Assembly (NCBI GenBank): GCA_017407765.1
Contig: JAFQVZ010000167.1
Coordinates: 1 to 12,758, forward strand
DNA: 12,758 bases
Origin: Clostridia bacterium
Lineage (GTDB): Bacteria; Bacillota; Clostridia; Oscillospirales; Butyricicoccaceae
Direction: 5' to 3'
Position numbers and translations under genes: made by a program. Position 1 is the stretch's first letter, and each line of letters starts with the position of its first letter. The notes beneath the pieces were generated by a model. That model did not search any database. It saw only the letters and a program-made list of their open reading frames with translations, and was not told the DNA's origin. Below, one piece after another: positions 1 to 6,329 of the stretch.

Positions 1-426
1 GGTGAGAGTCTGGTCGAGCTCGAGGTCACCGATGATGTTTCTCAGAGTTGTGGCTGTCAGGTTCTCAATTGCCGACATGGGCTGAACGACACCATAGGTG
101 AAGAGCTTGGGGTCGGTAACCTGGAAATAGATGACCGTGTCGATCTGCATGGTTACGTTATCTTTGGTGATAACCGGCTGGGGAGGAAAGTCGGAAACAC
201 GTTCTTTAAGTGTTACCTTGTTGGCGATTCTCTCGATAAAGGGGATCTTAAAATGAAGGCCGGTCTCCCAGGTTCCCTGATATGCGCCAAGACGTTCGAC
301 GATATATGCGCTGGCCTGAGGAACAATGATGATGTTGCTGGCCAGAAAGGCGATCAGAAGAATAAGAAAAACGATGAATACGATGATGGGGCCGATGCTG
401 GAAAGAGATAACATAGCAATTGTCAT
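1..426 (-). CDS. SPFH/Band 7 (stomatin-like) membrane protein, 3' end outside window
   Basis: This is the N-terminal 142 codons of a stomatin/prohibitin-family protein; the reading frame is open to the window edge, so the C-terminal part is missing. Residues about 13-33 form one hydrophobic membrane segment. The SPFH domain start follows, with the typical run IVPQASAYIVERLGAY, then GLHFKIPFIERI, VSDFPPQPVITKDNV and MQIDTVIYFQVTDPKLFTYGV. The ATG at 426 is preceded by AAGGAGG seven bases upstream, which lies in the end of nfeD, and its ATGA overlaps the nfeD stop by four bases, so translation is probably coupled. Family members oligomerise at the membrane and organise functional microdomains or support protein quality control. 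Pairing with NfeD is a well-known arrangement. The family call is very secure; the exact role in this organism is unknown. Confidence 0.93.
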   Translation of the reverse strand, partial: MTIAMLSLSSIGPIIVFIVFLILLIAFLASNIIIVPQASAYIVERLGAYQGTWETGLHFKIPFIERIANKVTLKERVSDFPPQPVITKDNVTMQIDTVIYFQVTDPKLFTYGVVQPMSAIENLTATTLRNIIGDLELDQTLT

Positions 427-875
427 AATACTGCCTCCTTGACTGTTTCTACAATAAGTTTAACGCCTTCGATTCGGCATACCTTTATATGCTCGCCCTC
501 GGGGATAATGCTGCCATCAGCCGAGCGGGCTGTCCATATCTGTCCGTTTGCCTTTACCTGACCGGAAGGGACATCGTTGTCGATAGTCTCGACGACCATG
601 CCTGTGTTTCCGATAACACGGTCGGCATTGGTGGCAGTTCGCCTTATGTTCAGGTGCTTAAGGGCGATCGGCCTTACAAGAGTAAGACATACTCCCGACA
701 CAATGGCAAAGACGATAAGCTGCGCGATCCATCCGATGCCGGTGAACGACAGAAAGAAAGAGCAAAGTGCTCCGGCTGCAAACCATATACAGTTGAGGTC
801 CATGGTCATTGATTCGACAGCTGCAAGAGCAACGACTATGCCGAGCCATATAAGGTATTCGGGGATACCAAACAT
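423..875 (-). CDS. NfeD-like membrane protein, short form
   Basis: A 150-residue protein with three hydrophobic segments (about residues 7-24, 29-47 and 49-69). A soluble C-terminal part of about 65 residues follows, with the OB-fold pattern of NfeD proteins: GNTGMVVETI, then GQVKANGQIWTARS. It lacks the N-terminal ClpP-like serine protease domain of long NfeD proteins, so it is the short form. The ATG at 875 has a strong AAAGGAGG site eight bases upstream. It overlaps the following SPFH gene by four bases, and NfeD proteins are thought to act together with their SPFH partner in membrane microdomains. It lies 86 bases behind mtaB on the same strand and could share that transcript or use a weak promoter of its own. 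Family call is firm; the physiological role is inferred from the pairing. Confidence 0.9.
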   Translation of the reverse strand: MFGIPEYLIWLGIVVALAAVESMTMDLNCIWFAAGALCSFFLSFTGIGWIAQLIVFAIVSGVCLTLVRPIALKHLNIRRTATNADRVIGNTGMVVETIDNDVPSGQVKANGQIWTARSADGSIIPEGEHIKVCRIEGVKLIVETVKEAVL

Positions 876-961
876 AACAAAAGCCTCCTTTCGCTATATT
901 AAGTTGTATTTGTTATTTATACTGCGTTTTGACGGAAAAGTTCCGCTTTTGACATATTATT

Positions 962-2251
962 TTATAAAATATGTCCCAGCAGGCAATCGCCGTCAGTCGA
1001 TTCGACCTTGACGGTCCTGATTTTACCCGACAGACGCGAACCTTCGGCCTTGACGAGACAGTACTGGGGGCAATGGCCCGAATAGAGGCCTTTCTGGCTC
1101 TGTTCAAAAAGAACTTCGACATTTTTTCCGATAAAGCTTTCAAGGTATTCCTTTTTGAGGCGGTCGCAGAGTTCGGCTGCGCGGGAAGCGCGTGCCTGCT
1201 TTTCGGCATGGGTCAGATGTCCGGGCATAGAAGCGGCGCGTGTGCCGGTCCTCGAGGAATAGGGGAAGATATGCACCTGAGAAAAGGCACATTTTTCAAC
1301 GAATGCAAGGGTCGAGGCAAAATCATCTTCGGTTTCGCCGGGGAAGCCGACAATCAGGTCGGTTGTAATGGCACAGCCCGGGAAGTATTCGCGCAGCAGC
1401 GTGCAGGAGAGGAAATATCTCTCGGTGTCATACTTGCGGTTCATATCCTTAAGGGTCTTGTCGCAGCCGCTCTGAAGTGAGAGATGGAAATGAGGACAGA
1501 GATTGGGATATGCCGAAAGAGTTCTGCAGAAGTCTTCGGTCACCGTTCTGGGTTCAAGCGAGCCCAGCCTGATGCGGGCATTGGGGGCTGCCTTGCAGAC
1601 CTCGGCGATCATCTGAGTGGGCGAGGGGGTGTCGGGCAGGTCGAAGCCGTAGGAAGAGATCTCGATGCCGGTTATAACTATCTCGAGATAATCCTCGCTG
1701 CCCAGCCTTGCCGCTTCGGATATAACCTGGTCGAGAGGCATCGAGCGCGAGAGGCCGCGGGCATAGGGGATAAGGCAGTAAGAGCAGAAGTTCTGGCAGC
1801 CGTCCTGAACCTTGAGCAGGGCGCGTGTTCGGCCCTTAAGGCTGCCGGCAGGCATAAAGTCAAAAGCCTTGCGGTCAAAGCCCTGCTGGACAGTGCAGAT
1901 ATACTGCCTGTCTTCATAGGCTTTTTCGGTAAGCTCAACGATGCGGCTTTTGTCACCGGTTCCGCTGATAACATCGGCTCCGCACATTTCGCGCACTTCA
2001 TCGGGTTTTACCTGAGCATAGCATCCGCATACGACAAGGACGCTCTCGGGGTTAAGGGTCTTGGCGCGGCGGGCGGCATTGCGGGATTTTTTATCGCCGA
2101 GAGCTGTGACCGTGCAGGTATTGATCACATAGGCATCGGCAACAGAGGAAAAAGGAACAACTTCGTGACCTCTTTCGCTGAACATTTTTTCAAGGGCCTG
2201 AGTTTCAAATTGATTTGTTTTGCAGCCCAGAGTATAAAAAGCTATTTTCAT
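962..2251 (-). CDS. mtaB: tRNA N6-threonylcarbamoyladenosine (t6A37) methylthiotransferase MtaB
   Basis: This 429-residue radical SAM enzyme belongs to the MiaB/RimO/MtaB family. Three N-terminal cluster-binding cysteines fit the methylthiotransferase domain: C10 in TLGCKTNQFE, C46 in NTCTVT and C77 in GCYAQ. The radical SAM motif CQNFCSYC (C152, C156, C159) is intact, and a C-terminal TRAM-like region covers about residues 365-429. The starts TLGCKTNQ and NTCTVT are typical of MtaB rather than RimO or MiaB. Family knowledge: MtaB converts t6A at position 37 of ANN-decoding tRNAs to the 2-methylthio form using two [4Fe-4S] clusters and SAM. The ATG at 2251 has a modest GTGGTGAT ribosome binding site. 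It is transcribed divergently from the carboxypeptidase gene and followed by nfeD. A second family member, rimO, lies at the other end of the window. Confidence 0.95.
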   Translation of the reverse strand: MKIAFYTLGCKTNQFETQALEKMFSERGHEVVPFSSVADAYVINTCTVTALGDKKSRNAARRAKTLNPESVLVVCGCYAQVKPDEVREMCGADVISGTGDKSRIVELTEKAYEDRQYICTVQQGFDRKAFDFMPAGSLKGRTRALLKVQDGCQNFCSYCLIPYARGLSRSMPLDQVISEAARLGSEDYLEIVITGIEISSYGFDLPDTPSPTQMIAEVCKAAPNARIRLGSLEPRTVTEDFCRTLSAYPNLCPHFHLSLQSGCDKTLKDMNRKYDTERYFLSCTLLREYFPGCAITTDLIVGFPGETEDDFASTLAFVEKCAFSQVHIFPYSSRTGTRAASMPGHLTHAEKQARASRAAELCDRLKKEYLESFIGKNVEVLFEQSQKGLYSGHCPQYCLVKAEGSRLSGKIRTVKVESTDGDCLLGHIL

Positions 2252-2268
2252 AATATATCACCACTTTA

Positions 2269-2297
2269 ATTTTACATTAATGCATTGAAAAGTGCAA
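2269..2297 (-). promoter_or_regulatory. candidate sigma-A promoter for mtaB
   Basis: On the minus strand TTGCAC (2297-2292) is followed by a 17-base spacer and TAAAAT (2274-2269). The -10 matches the consensus at 5 of 6 positions, the -35 at only 3 of 6. Transcription would begin a few bases before the GTGGTGAT ribosome binding site, giving a very short leader. Position and spacing are good, but the -35 is weak. Confidence 0.38.
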
Positions 2298-2356
2298 CAG
2301 TTTCTGAAGCGCCGAGGTATGGAATAAAGAGGAGCTGTGAAACATAGCTTATTTTT

Positions 2357-2365
2357 GAGGTGGAG
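2357..2365 (+). promoter_or_regulatory. ribosome binding site deciding the carboxypeptidase start
   Basis: GAGGTGGAG lies just upstream of ATG at 2369. A GTG at 2360 is in frame but sits inside this site, so initiation at the ATG three codons later is much more likely. The recA gene in this window uses the same GAGGTGG-Nn-ATG layout. Confidence 0.7.
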
Positions 2366-2368
2366 AAA

Positions 2369-3502
2369 ATGAAGAAAATAAATGCACTTGTTATGACGGT
2401 AATTATGTTGATTTCCTGCATTCCGCAGGTAAATGCTGCTGATGTCCCGCTTGAAGCCCCGGCGGCAATTCTTATGCATCCTTCGGGCGAGGTGATTTTT
2501 GAAAAGAATGCCGATGTTCCGATGGCACCTGCTTCGGTTACCAAAATAATGACGATGCTTCTTGTTATGGAGGCACTTGAAAACGGGACTTTGACCCTTC
2601 AGGATACGGTAGTGGGTTCTGCCAATGCAGCTTCAATGGGCGGAAGTCAGATATGGCTTAAGGAGGGAGAAACCTTTACTGTTGAAGAGATGCTTAAATG
2701 TGTTGCGGTTGCCTCGGCCAATGACTGTTCGGTGGCTCTTGCCGAACACCTGAGCGGAAGCGAGGCGGCCTTTGTTTCTTTGATGAATGAGAGGGCCTTG
2801 GAGCTGGGGATGAGCAACACGAGCTTTGTCAACTGCTGCGGACTTGAGGCCGAGGGTCACCTGACCACAGCACGTGATATTGCGCTGATGACAGCCGAAC
2901 TTATTAAGCATGAATCTATTTTTGACTATACGACTATATGGACCGATACGGTAAGAAACGGGGCTTTTGGCCTTACCAACACAAACAAGATGATCAGGAG
3001 CTTTAAAGGTATGAAGGGGCTTAAGACCGGATATACCTCCGAAGCGGGATATTGCCTCTCTGGGGTGGCGGAACGAGATGGGATGACGCTGATCGCCGTT
3101 GTTCTGAAAGGGCAAAGCTCCAAGAGCCGAAACAGCGATGTGGCGGCTTTGCTGGAATATGGATTTGCCAATTATGCGCAGATAGAGCTTACGGCAGATC
3201 AGCCTCTTATGCCTGTGCCGGTAAGGCTGGGCAAGGCAGATTGCGTAGCTGTCAGCCTTAAAAAGCCTGCTCTGAAACTGATAGAAAAAACAGAGCTTGC
3301 CGAAGTGCGAAAAGAGGTTCAGCTGTGCGAAGAAGCTGAAGCTCCTGTGACTGAGGGGGATGTGCTTGGCAGCTTCAGGGTATACAGTGGGGAAGAGATG
3401 CTTTGTGATATGGAAATTACAGCAGCGGAAAGTGTATCCAGGCTTACGGTGATAGATGTATGGAAAATGATGTTTTCCAAGGCAGCAATGAGGGGGAAAT
3501 AA
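2369..3502 (+). CDS. secreted D-alanyl-D-alanine carboxypeptidase (PBP5 family, peptidase S11)
   Basis: A 377-residue DacA/DacF-type low-molecular-weight penicillin-binding protein that removes the terminal D-Ala from peptidoglycan stem peptides outside the cell. A signal peptide covers residues 1-23 (Lys-Lys, a hydrophobic core, cleavage probably after VNA). The three active-site motifs are present: SVTK at 56-59 with nucleophile S56 and general base K59, SAN at 116-118, and KTG at 219-221 in KGLKTGYTSEAG. A C-terminal beta domain follows, and the last 20 residues (VIDVWKMMFSKAAMRGK) look like the amphipathic membrane anchor of this family. The ATG at 2369 is chosen because the in-frame GTG at 2360 lies within the ribosome binding site. 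It stands alone, divergent from mtaB and ending in a terminator. The choice between dacA, dacB and dacF names cannot be made from sequence alone. Confidence 0.92.
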   Translation: MKKINALVMTVIMLISCIPQVNAADVPLEAPAAILMHPSGEVIFEKNADVPMAPASVTKIMTMLLVMEALENGTLTLQDTVVGSANAASMGGSQIWLKEGETFTVEEMLKCVAVASANDCSVALAEHLSGSEAAFVSLMNERALELGMSNTSFVNCCGLEAEGHLTTARDIALMTAELIKHESIFDYTTIWTDTVRNGAFGLTNTNKMIRSFKGMKGLKTGYTSEAGYCLSGVAERDGMTLIAVVLKGQSSKSRNSDVAALLEYGFANYAQIELTADQPLMPVPVRLGKADCVAVSLKKPALKLIEKTELAEVRKEVQLCEEAEAPVTEGDVLGSFRVYSGEEMLCDMEITAAESVSRLTVIDVWKMMFSKAAMRGK

Positions 3503-3534
3503 AGCTGTCTTCTGCAGTAGGCTCCTCATTTTTT
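3487..3534 (+). terminator. probable rho-independent terminator of the carboxypeptidase gene
   Basis: The bases AATGAGGGG (3487-3495) pair with CTCCTCATT (3522-3530), a nine-pair stem with one G-T wobble, followed by further T residues to 3534. The 5' arm lies in the last codons and the stop codon is in the 26-base loop. The loop is larger than usual, which lowers confidence. Confidence 0.5.
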
Positions 3535-3566
3535 CAATAAATCATGCCGGTTTGAAAATAAAAAGA

Positions 3567-3595
3567 TTGAAACATTTCAAAGGTCGTGGTACAAT
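3567..3595 (+). promoter_or_regulatory. strong sigma-A promoter with extended -10
   Basis: TTGAAA (3567-3572), a 17-base spacer and TACAAT (3590-3595), with a TG one base upstream of the -10. This is the best promoter match in the window. Transcription would begin near 3602 and give a leader of about 140 bases before the small P-loop gene at 3744. Confidence 0.72.
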
Positions 3596-3623
3596 GTTGA
3601 AAACACCGCTCATGTGGTGATAT

Positions 3624-3680
3624 ATGGAAAGTGCAGCAAGCTGTAAATATGGAAAAAATTTTTCATCAATTTACAAATAA
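3624..3680 (+). CDS. possible 18-residue leader peptide
   Basis: An ATG at 3624 opens MESAASCKYGKNFSSIYK and ends at TAA 3678-3680. GTGGTGA lies just upstream (3614-3620), close to the ATG but usable; mtaB uses nearly the same GTGGTGATATAT string. A short CACC/GGTG stem (3604-3607 with 3616-3619) could hide this site. The ORF spans the hairpin at 3642-3675, so a translating ribosome would open it. Such short ORFs occur by chance; only the layout makes this one worth listing, and there is no sequence recognition. Confidence 0.2.
   Translation: MESAASCKYGKNFSSIYK
3642..3675 (+). other. 14-bp imperfect hairpin in the 5' leader
   Basis: TGTAAAT (3642-3648) pairs with ATTTACA (3669-3675), continued inward by ATGGAAA (3649-3655) with TTTTCAT (3660-3666), leaving a two-base bulge (3667-3668) and a four-base loop. 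No T tract follows, so it is not an intrinsic terminator. CAGC at 3634-3637 and GCTG at 3681-3684 could extend the fold. It could be a regulatory or stabilising leader structure; it matches no riboswitch that I recognise. Confidence 0.45.
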
Positions 3681-3684
3681 GCTG

Positions 3685-3713
3685 TTGTTGAAAATTGCTT
3701 TTCATGTTATTAT
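3685..3713 (+). promoter_or_regulatory. second, weaker promoter candidate (extended -10)
   Basis: TATTAT (3708-3713) with TG at 3705-3706 is an extended -10, and TTGTTG lies 17 bases upstream (3685-3690), matching TTGACA at only three positions. Transcripts from here would skip the leader ORF and the hairpin and begin close to the ribosome binding site of the gene at 3744. Confidence 0.35.
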
Positions 3714-3743
3714 TAATTATAAACAAAAGGAGGATAACGACTT

Positions 3744-4157
3744 ATGATTAAAGTTATTATGGGATCTCGCGGAACCGGCAAGACAAAGAAGATGATCGAA
3801 ATCGTCAACAAGGCCGTCAACGAAGAGGCAGGCAACGTTGTCTGCATCGAGAAGGGTCAGAACCTTAGATATAATCTGAAGTTCAGCGTCAAGCTGATCG
3901 ATGTTTCCGAATACCCCATGGAACTCAATTATGATACAGTCTTTGCTTATATCTGCGGCGTATATTCCGGCAACTACGATATAACGCATATCTTTATCGA
4001 CAGCCTCTACAAGCTGGCCGGCGATGACAATGCTGATCATGCTGCAGAGTTCCTGGCAAAGCTGGAGCGCTTCAGCGAAGCAACAGGCATTAAGTTCACC
4101 ATTATGATCAGCGCCGATGTTGCAACAGCTCCCGAAGGCATCAGCAAGTTCTTCTAA
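3744..4157 (+). CDS. small P-loop NTPase of unknown function
   Basis: A 137-residue soluble protein made of little more than a P-loop core. The Walker A motif GSRGTGKT is at residues 7-14, a Walker B-like HIFIDS at 82-87 with D86, and a third strand FTIMISAD at 118-125. It has no signal peptide or membrane segment. A clear ribosome binding site (AAAGGAGG, ten bases before the ATG) and flanking promoter and terminator show that it is a real single-gene unit. Proteins like this from Clostridia are sometimes named twitching motility protein PilT, but it lacks the PilT secretion-ATPase domain, so I do not use that name. The overall size and motif order resemble small nucleotide-binding regulators or a reduced thymidine-kinase-like fold, which is only a guess. 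Its substrate and partner are unknown. Confidence 0.85.
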   Translation: MIKVIMGSRGTGKTKKMIEIVNKAVNEEAGNVVCIEKGQNLRYNLKFSVKLIDVSEYPMELNYDTVFAYICGVYSGNYDITHIFIDSLYKLAGDDNADHAAEFLAKLERFSEATGIKFTIMISADVATAPEGISKFF

Positions 4158-4177
4158 TCCAAAAGAAAGATGCCCAG

Positions 4178-4220
4178 ACCCCTTGGGGATTGCCGACGGC
4201 GATTTCCAAGGGGTTTATTT
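4178..4220 (+). terminator. strong rho-independent terminator after the P-loop gene
   Basis: ACCCCTTGG (4178-4186) pairs perfectly with CCAAGGGGT (4206-4214), and the stem continues after a small internal loop as ATTGCC (4189-4194) with GGCGAT (4198-4203) around a three-base loop. TTTATTT follows. It begins 21 bases after the P-loop stop codon and ends only 15 bases before the next gene, so it also separates the two units. Confidence 0.88.
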
Positions 4221-4235
4221 GCGATATTGATATTG

Positions 4236-5597
4236 ATGAAAAGTATTCTGAAAAAGTTGATATCGGCGGCTGCCGCGGTCCTTGCGTCAGCTGCACTTTC
4301 AGGCTGCGCCATTCAGTATGGCGACGGCCTTTTGGCGTTGCCCAGCCTTCCTGCCGAGTATATAGAATTGCAGGGAGAGATCGACAAGGTGCTGGAAACG
4401 GGTGCTGTGTCGGCTGCGGCCGAAAGCGGCTCCAACCGTCAGTCTATCCAGCTTGTGGATCTTGACGGCGACAGCGAGACTGAAACAGTGGCCTTTTTCA
4501 GAACTGCCGAAGGCAACTATCTGATAAAGGCATATAAGAAAAACGGAGAAAACTATGAAGAGATCGGCTCGGCTGAGGCGGTCGGCCTTACTCTTCATTC
4601 TATATATTATCCCACATCCTCGGTGACAGGGCAGAAGTGCCTTGCGGTATGCTGGGGAATTGATGAAAGCAATAACTATGGCATGACGGTCTATTCCTTT
4701 ACCGACAAAGGCATGGAGAACATACTGAGCGTGCAGTATTCGGGTATCCTGGTTGGCGACTTTTACGGCGACAGCCTTGATGAGCTTTGCTTTGCCATCA
4801 AAGATCAGACGGGAGGTCTGATGACCCTGCGCGTATATGAGGCGAGGGGCAATTCCTACGAGCTGGGGGCCGAAGCTGCCCTTTGCAGCGAAGCCAGATC
4901 CATATCCAAGATGACACTTGGCAGATATAAGGAGGGCGAGAAGGCCATCTTCCTCGACAGTGTTGCGTATGGCGGCGGATATGTCAGCGATGTTATCACG
5001 CTTGACGGAGGAACGTTGGCCCTGAAAAACATTTCCAAGGATCTTGACAGCGGCTCCGGTATCCGTACATGGCGTGCGGTAGAAGTGTTCTGTCAGGATA
5101 TCGACGACGATGGCATCATAGAGGTTCCCGCAGCCTCCAGCATGATGAGCGCGCTTTATCCCGATGAGAAATACAAGCTCAGCTGGAATGCCTTTTCCGA
5201 GGAAAAAACAGATCAGAAGTTAAAGACACTTCATATGTCATCGGACGAATGGTATATTGAATGGCCGGAAAACTGGGATGACAGAGTAGTGGTTCAGACC
5301 ACAAGATATTCCCGAATGGTCAAGACCGTGTTTTTTGCAATGCCCGACGAATATACTATCGATTCTCTGCCGCAGGGGACCGAGGCCAATACGCTGCTTA
5401 CCGTATATATCTTCTCGGGTGACAATAAAGAAGCCTATGTCAAAGTGTATGAAGCCGATACGATAGTTCAGAAAGATGGTCTGCTTTATGCATTCGCGTT
5501 GGGCAGCGGAGCGCAAGGCCGATATGAAGTTTCGGCAGAAGATATATTGGAAAAGTTTACGAGAATAGAGAACGAGTGGACTTTGGAGGTATATTAA
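4236..5597 (+). CDS. lipoprotein with Asp-rich FG-GAP/VCBS-like repeats, likely sensor accessory
   Basis: A 453-residue exported lipoprotein. Lys-rich residues 2-7 and an Ala-rich core lead to the lipobox LSGC with the lipidated cysteine at C24. Three Asp-rich loops recall the calcium-binding loops of integrin-type beta-propeller repeats: DLDGD at 75-79, DFYGD at 175-179 and DIDDDG at 288-293, each with a hydrophobic strand before it. Residues about 335-453 (starting SSDEWYIEWPENWDD) look like a second domain. The frame is open upstream to an ATG at 4170, but that start would place the coding region across the terminator and give no signal peptide, so 4236 is chosen. No Shine-Dalgarno sequence is visible before it. 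It is followed after one base by the response regulator gene and so probably works with that two-component system. The molecular function is not recognised. Confidence 0.82.
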   Translation: MKSILKKLISAAAAVLASAALSGCAIQYGDGLLALPSLPAEYIELQGEIDKVLETGAVSAAAESGSNRQSIQLVDLDGDSETETVAFFRTAEGNYLIKAYKKNGENYEEIGSAEAVGLTLHSIYYPTSSVTGQKCLAVCWGIDESNNYGMTVYSFTDKGMENILSVQYSGILVGDFYGDSLDELCFAIKDQTGGLMTLRVYEARGNSYELGAEAALCSEARSISKMTLGRYKEGEKAIFLDSVAYGGGYVSDVITLDGGTLALKNISKDLDSGSGIRTWRAVEVFCQDIDDDGIIEVPAASSMMSALYPDEKYKLSWNAFSEEKTDQKLKTLHMSSDEWYIEWPENWDDRVVVQTTRYSRMVKTVFFAMPDEYTIDSLPQGTEANTLLTVYIFSGDNKEAYVKVYEADTIVQKDGLLYAFALGSGAQGRYEVSAEDILEKFTRIENEWTLEVY

Positions 5598-5598
5598 A

Positions 5599-6297
5599 AT
5601 GAGTAAAAAGGTCCTCATACTTGAAGATGAAGAGAATATCAGAAAATTTGTAGTTATCAATCTCAATAGAGCCGGATATGAAACCGTCGAGTTTGACAGA
5701 GGCGAGCCCGTTGTTGAATATATCAGGGAGAATGATGATGTTGCCATTGCGGTGCTCGATGTAATGCTTCCCGATATCACAGGATTTGAAGTTTGCCGCA
5801 GGATCAGGGGTCTCGGCAGCCGCATGGGTATTATCATGCTTACAGCCATGGGTCAGGAGGCTGATAGGGTCAACGGATTTATGACCGGCGCCGATGACTA
5901 TGTTGTAAAGCCATTTTCGGTAGCCGAACTGGTGGCGCGAGTCGATGCGCTTTACCGCAGGATCGACGGCGACGGCTTTAAGCCGGCATCTGACCCCGAG
6001 GTCCTTACTTCGGGCGATTTCAGCCTTAATCTGCGCAGCCGAGAGCTCAGTAAGGCCGGCAAAAAGATCGAGGTCACTCAGGTCGAGTTCCTGATCATCA
6101 GCACATTCCTCAAGAATGTTGGAAGGGCTCTTTCACGCGAAGAGATCATGAAGCTGGTTTGGGGCGAGAATTATCAGGGCGACCCCAAGATCGTTGACGT
6201 AAATATGAGAAGACTCAGGATCAAAATAGAAGAAGATGCCGCTCAGCCCAAGCATATTATGACGATTTGGGGCTTCGGCTATAAGTGGGAGGGTTAA
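5599..6297 (+). CDS. OmpR/PhoB-family response regulator
   Basis: A 232-residue DNA-binding response regulator. The receiver domain (about 1-115) has the acidic pocket E9, D10, E11, the phosphoacceptor D54 in AVLDVMLPD, the switch residue T82 and K104 in VVKPF. A winged-helix domain of OmpR type fills about 135-232 (TSGDFSLNLRSRELS, then VTQVEFLII, VDVNMRRLRIKIE and the wing IWGFGYKW). GGAGG lies nine bases before the ATG, within the end of the lipoprotein gene, and the gap is a single base, so the genes are co-transcribed. The histidine kinase gene follows directly and is the expected phosphodonor. The family is certain; the target promoters are unknown. Nothing in the key residues is missing. 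Confidence 0.96.
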   Translation: MSKKVLILEDEENIRKFVVINLNRAGYETVEFDRGEPVVEYIRENDDVAIAVLDVMLPDITGFEVCRRIRGLGSRMGIIMLTAMGQEADRVNGFMTGADDYVVKPFSVAELVARVDALYRRIDGDGFKPASDPEVLTSGDFSLNLRSRELSKAGKKIEVTQVEFLIISTFLKNVGRALSREEIMKLVWGENYQGDPKIVDVNMRRLRIKIEEDAAQPKHIMTIWGFGYKWEG

Positions 6298-6307
6298 TTC
6301 CCTTTCT

Positions 6308-6321
6308 AAGGAAGGAAGAGG
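6308..6321 (+). promoter_or_regulatory. purine-rich ribosome binding site deciding the kinase start
   Basis: A purine run AAGGAAGGAAGAGG ends eight bases before the ATG at 6330. An in-frame ATG at 6285 lies inside the end of the response regulator gene and has no such site, so 6330 is preferred. Confidence 0.65.
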
Positions 6322-6329
6322 CAGCTGCG

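Noticed and set aside
1484..2269. A 261-codon plus-strand ORF opposite mtaB
   Set aside because: Antisense shadow of mtaB, whose cysteine motifs are intact; no recognisable domain.
3594..3620. An 8-codon ORF starting at ATG 3594
   Set aside because: The ATG overlaps the -10 of the promoter at 3567-3595, so it would be upstream of the transcript start.
3642..3675. The leader hairpin as an intrinsic terminator
   Set aside because: It is AT-rich and not followed by a T tract, so it does not fit an intrinsic terminator.
3744..4157. Naming the small P-loop protein PilT
   Set aside because: Only the Walker motifs are shared; the size and missing secretion-ATPase domains do not support a pilus retraction role.
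4170..4235. Upstream ATG start for the lipoprotein at 4170
   Set aside because: It would code through the terminator stem and put 22 extra residues before a clear signal peptide and lipobox.
6285..6329. Upstream ATG start for the kinase at 6285
   Set aside because: It lies inside the regulator gene with no ribosome binding site; the purine-rich site at 6308-6321 favours 6330.
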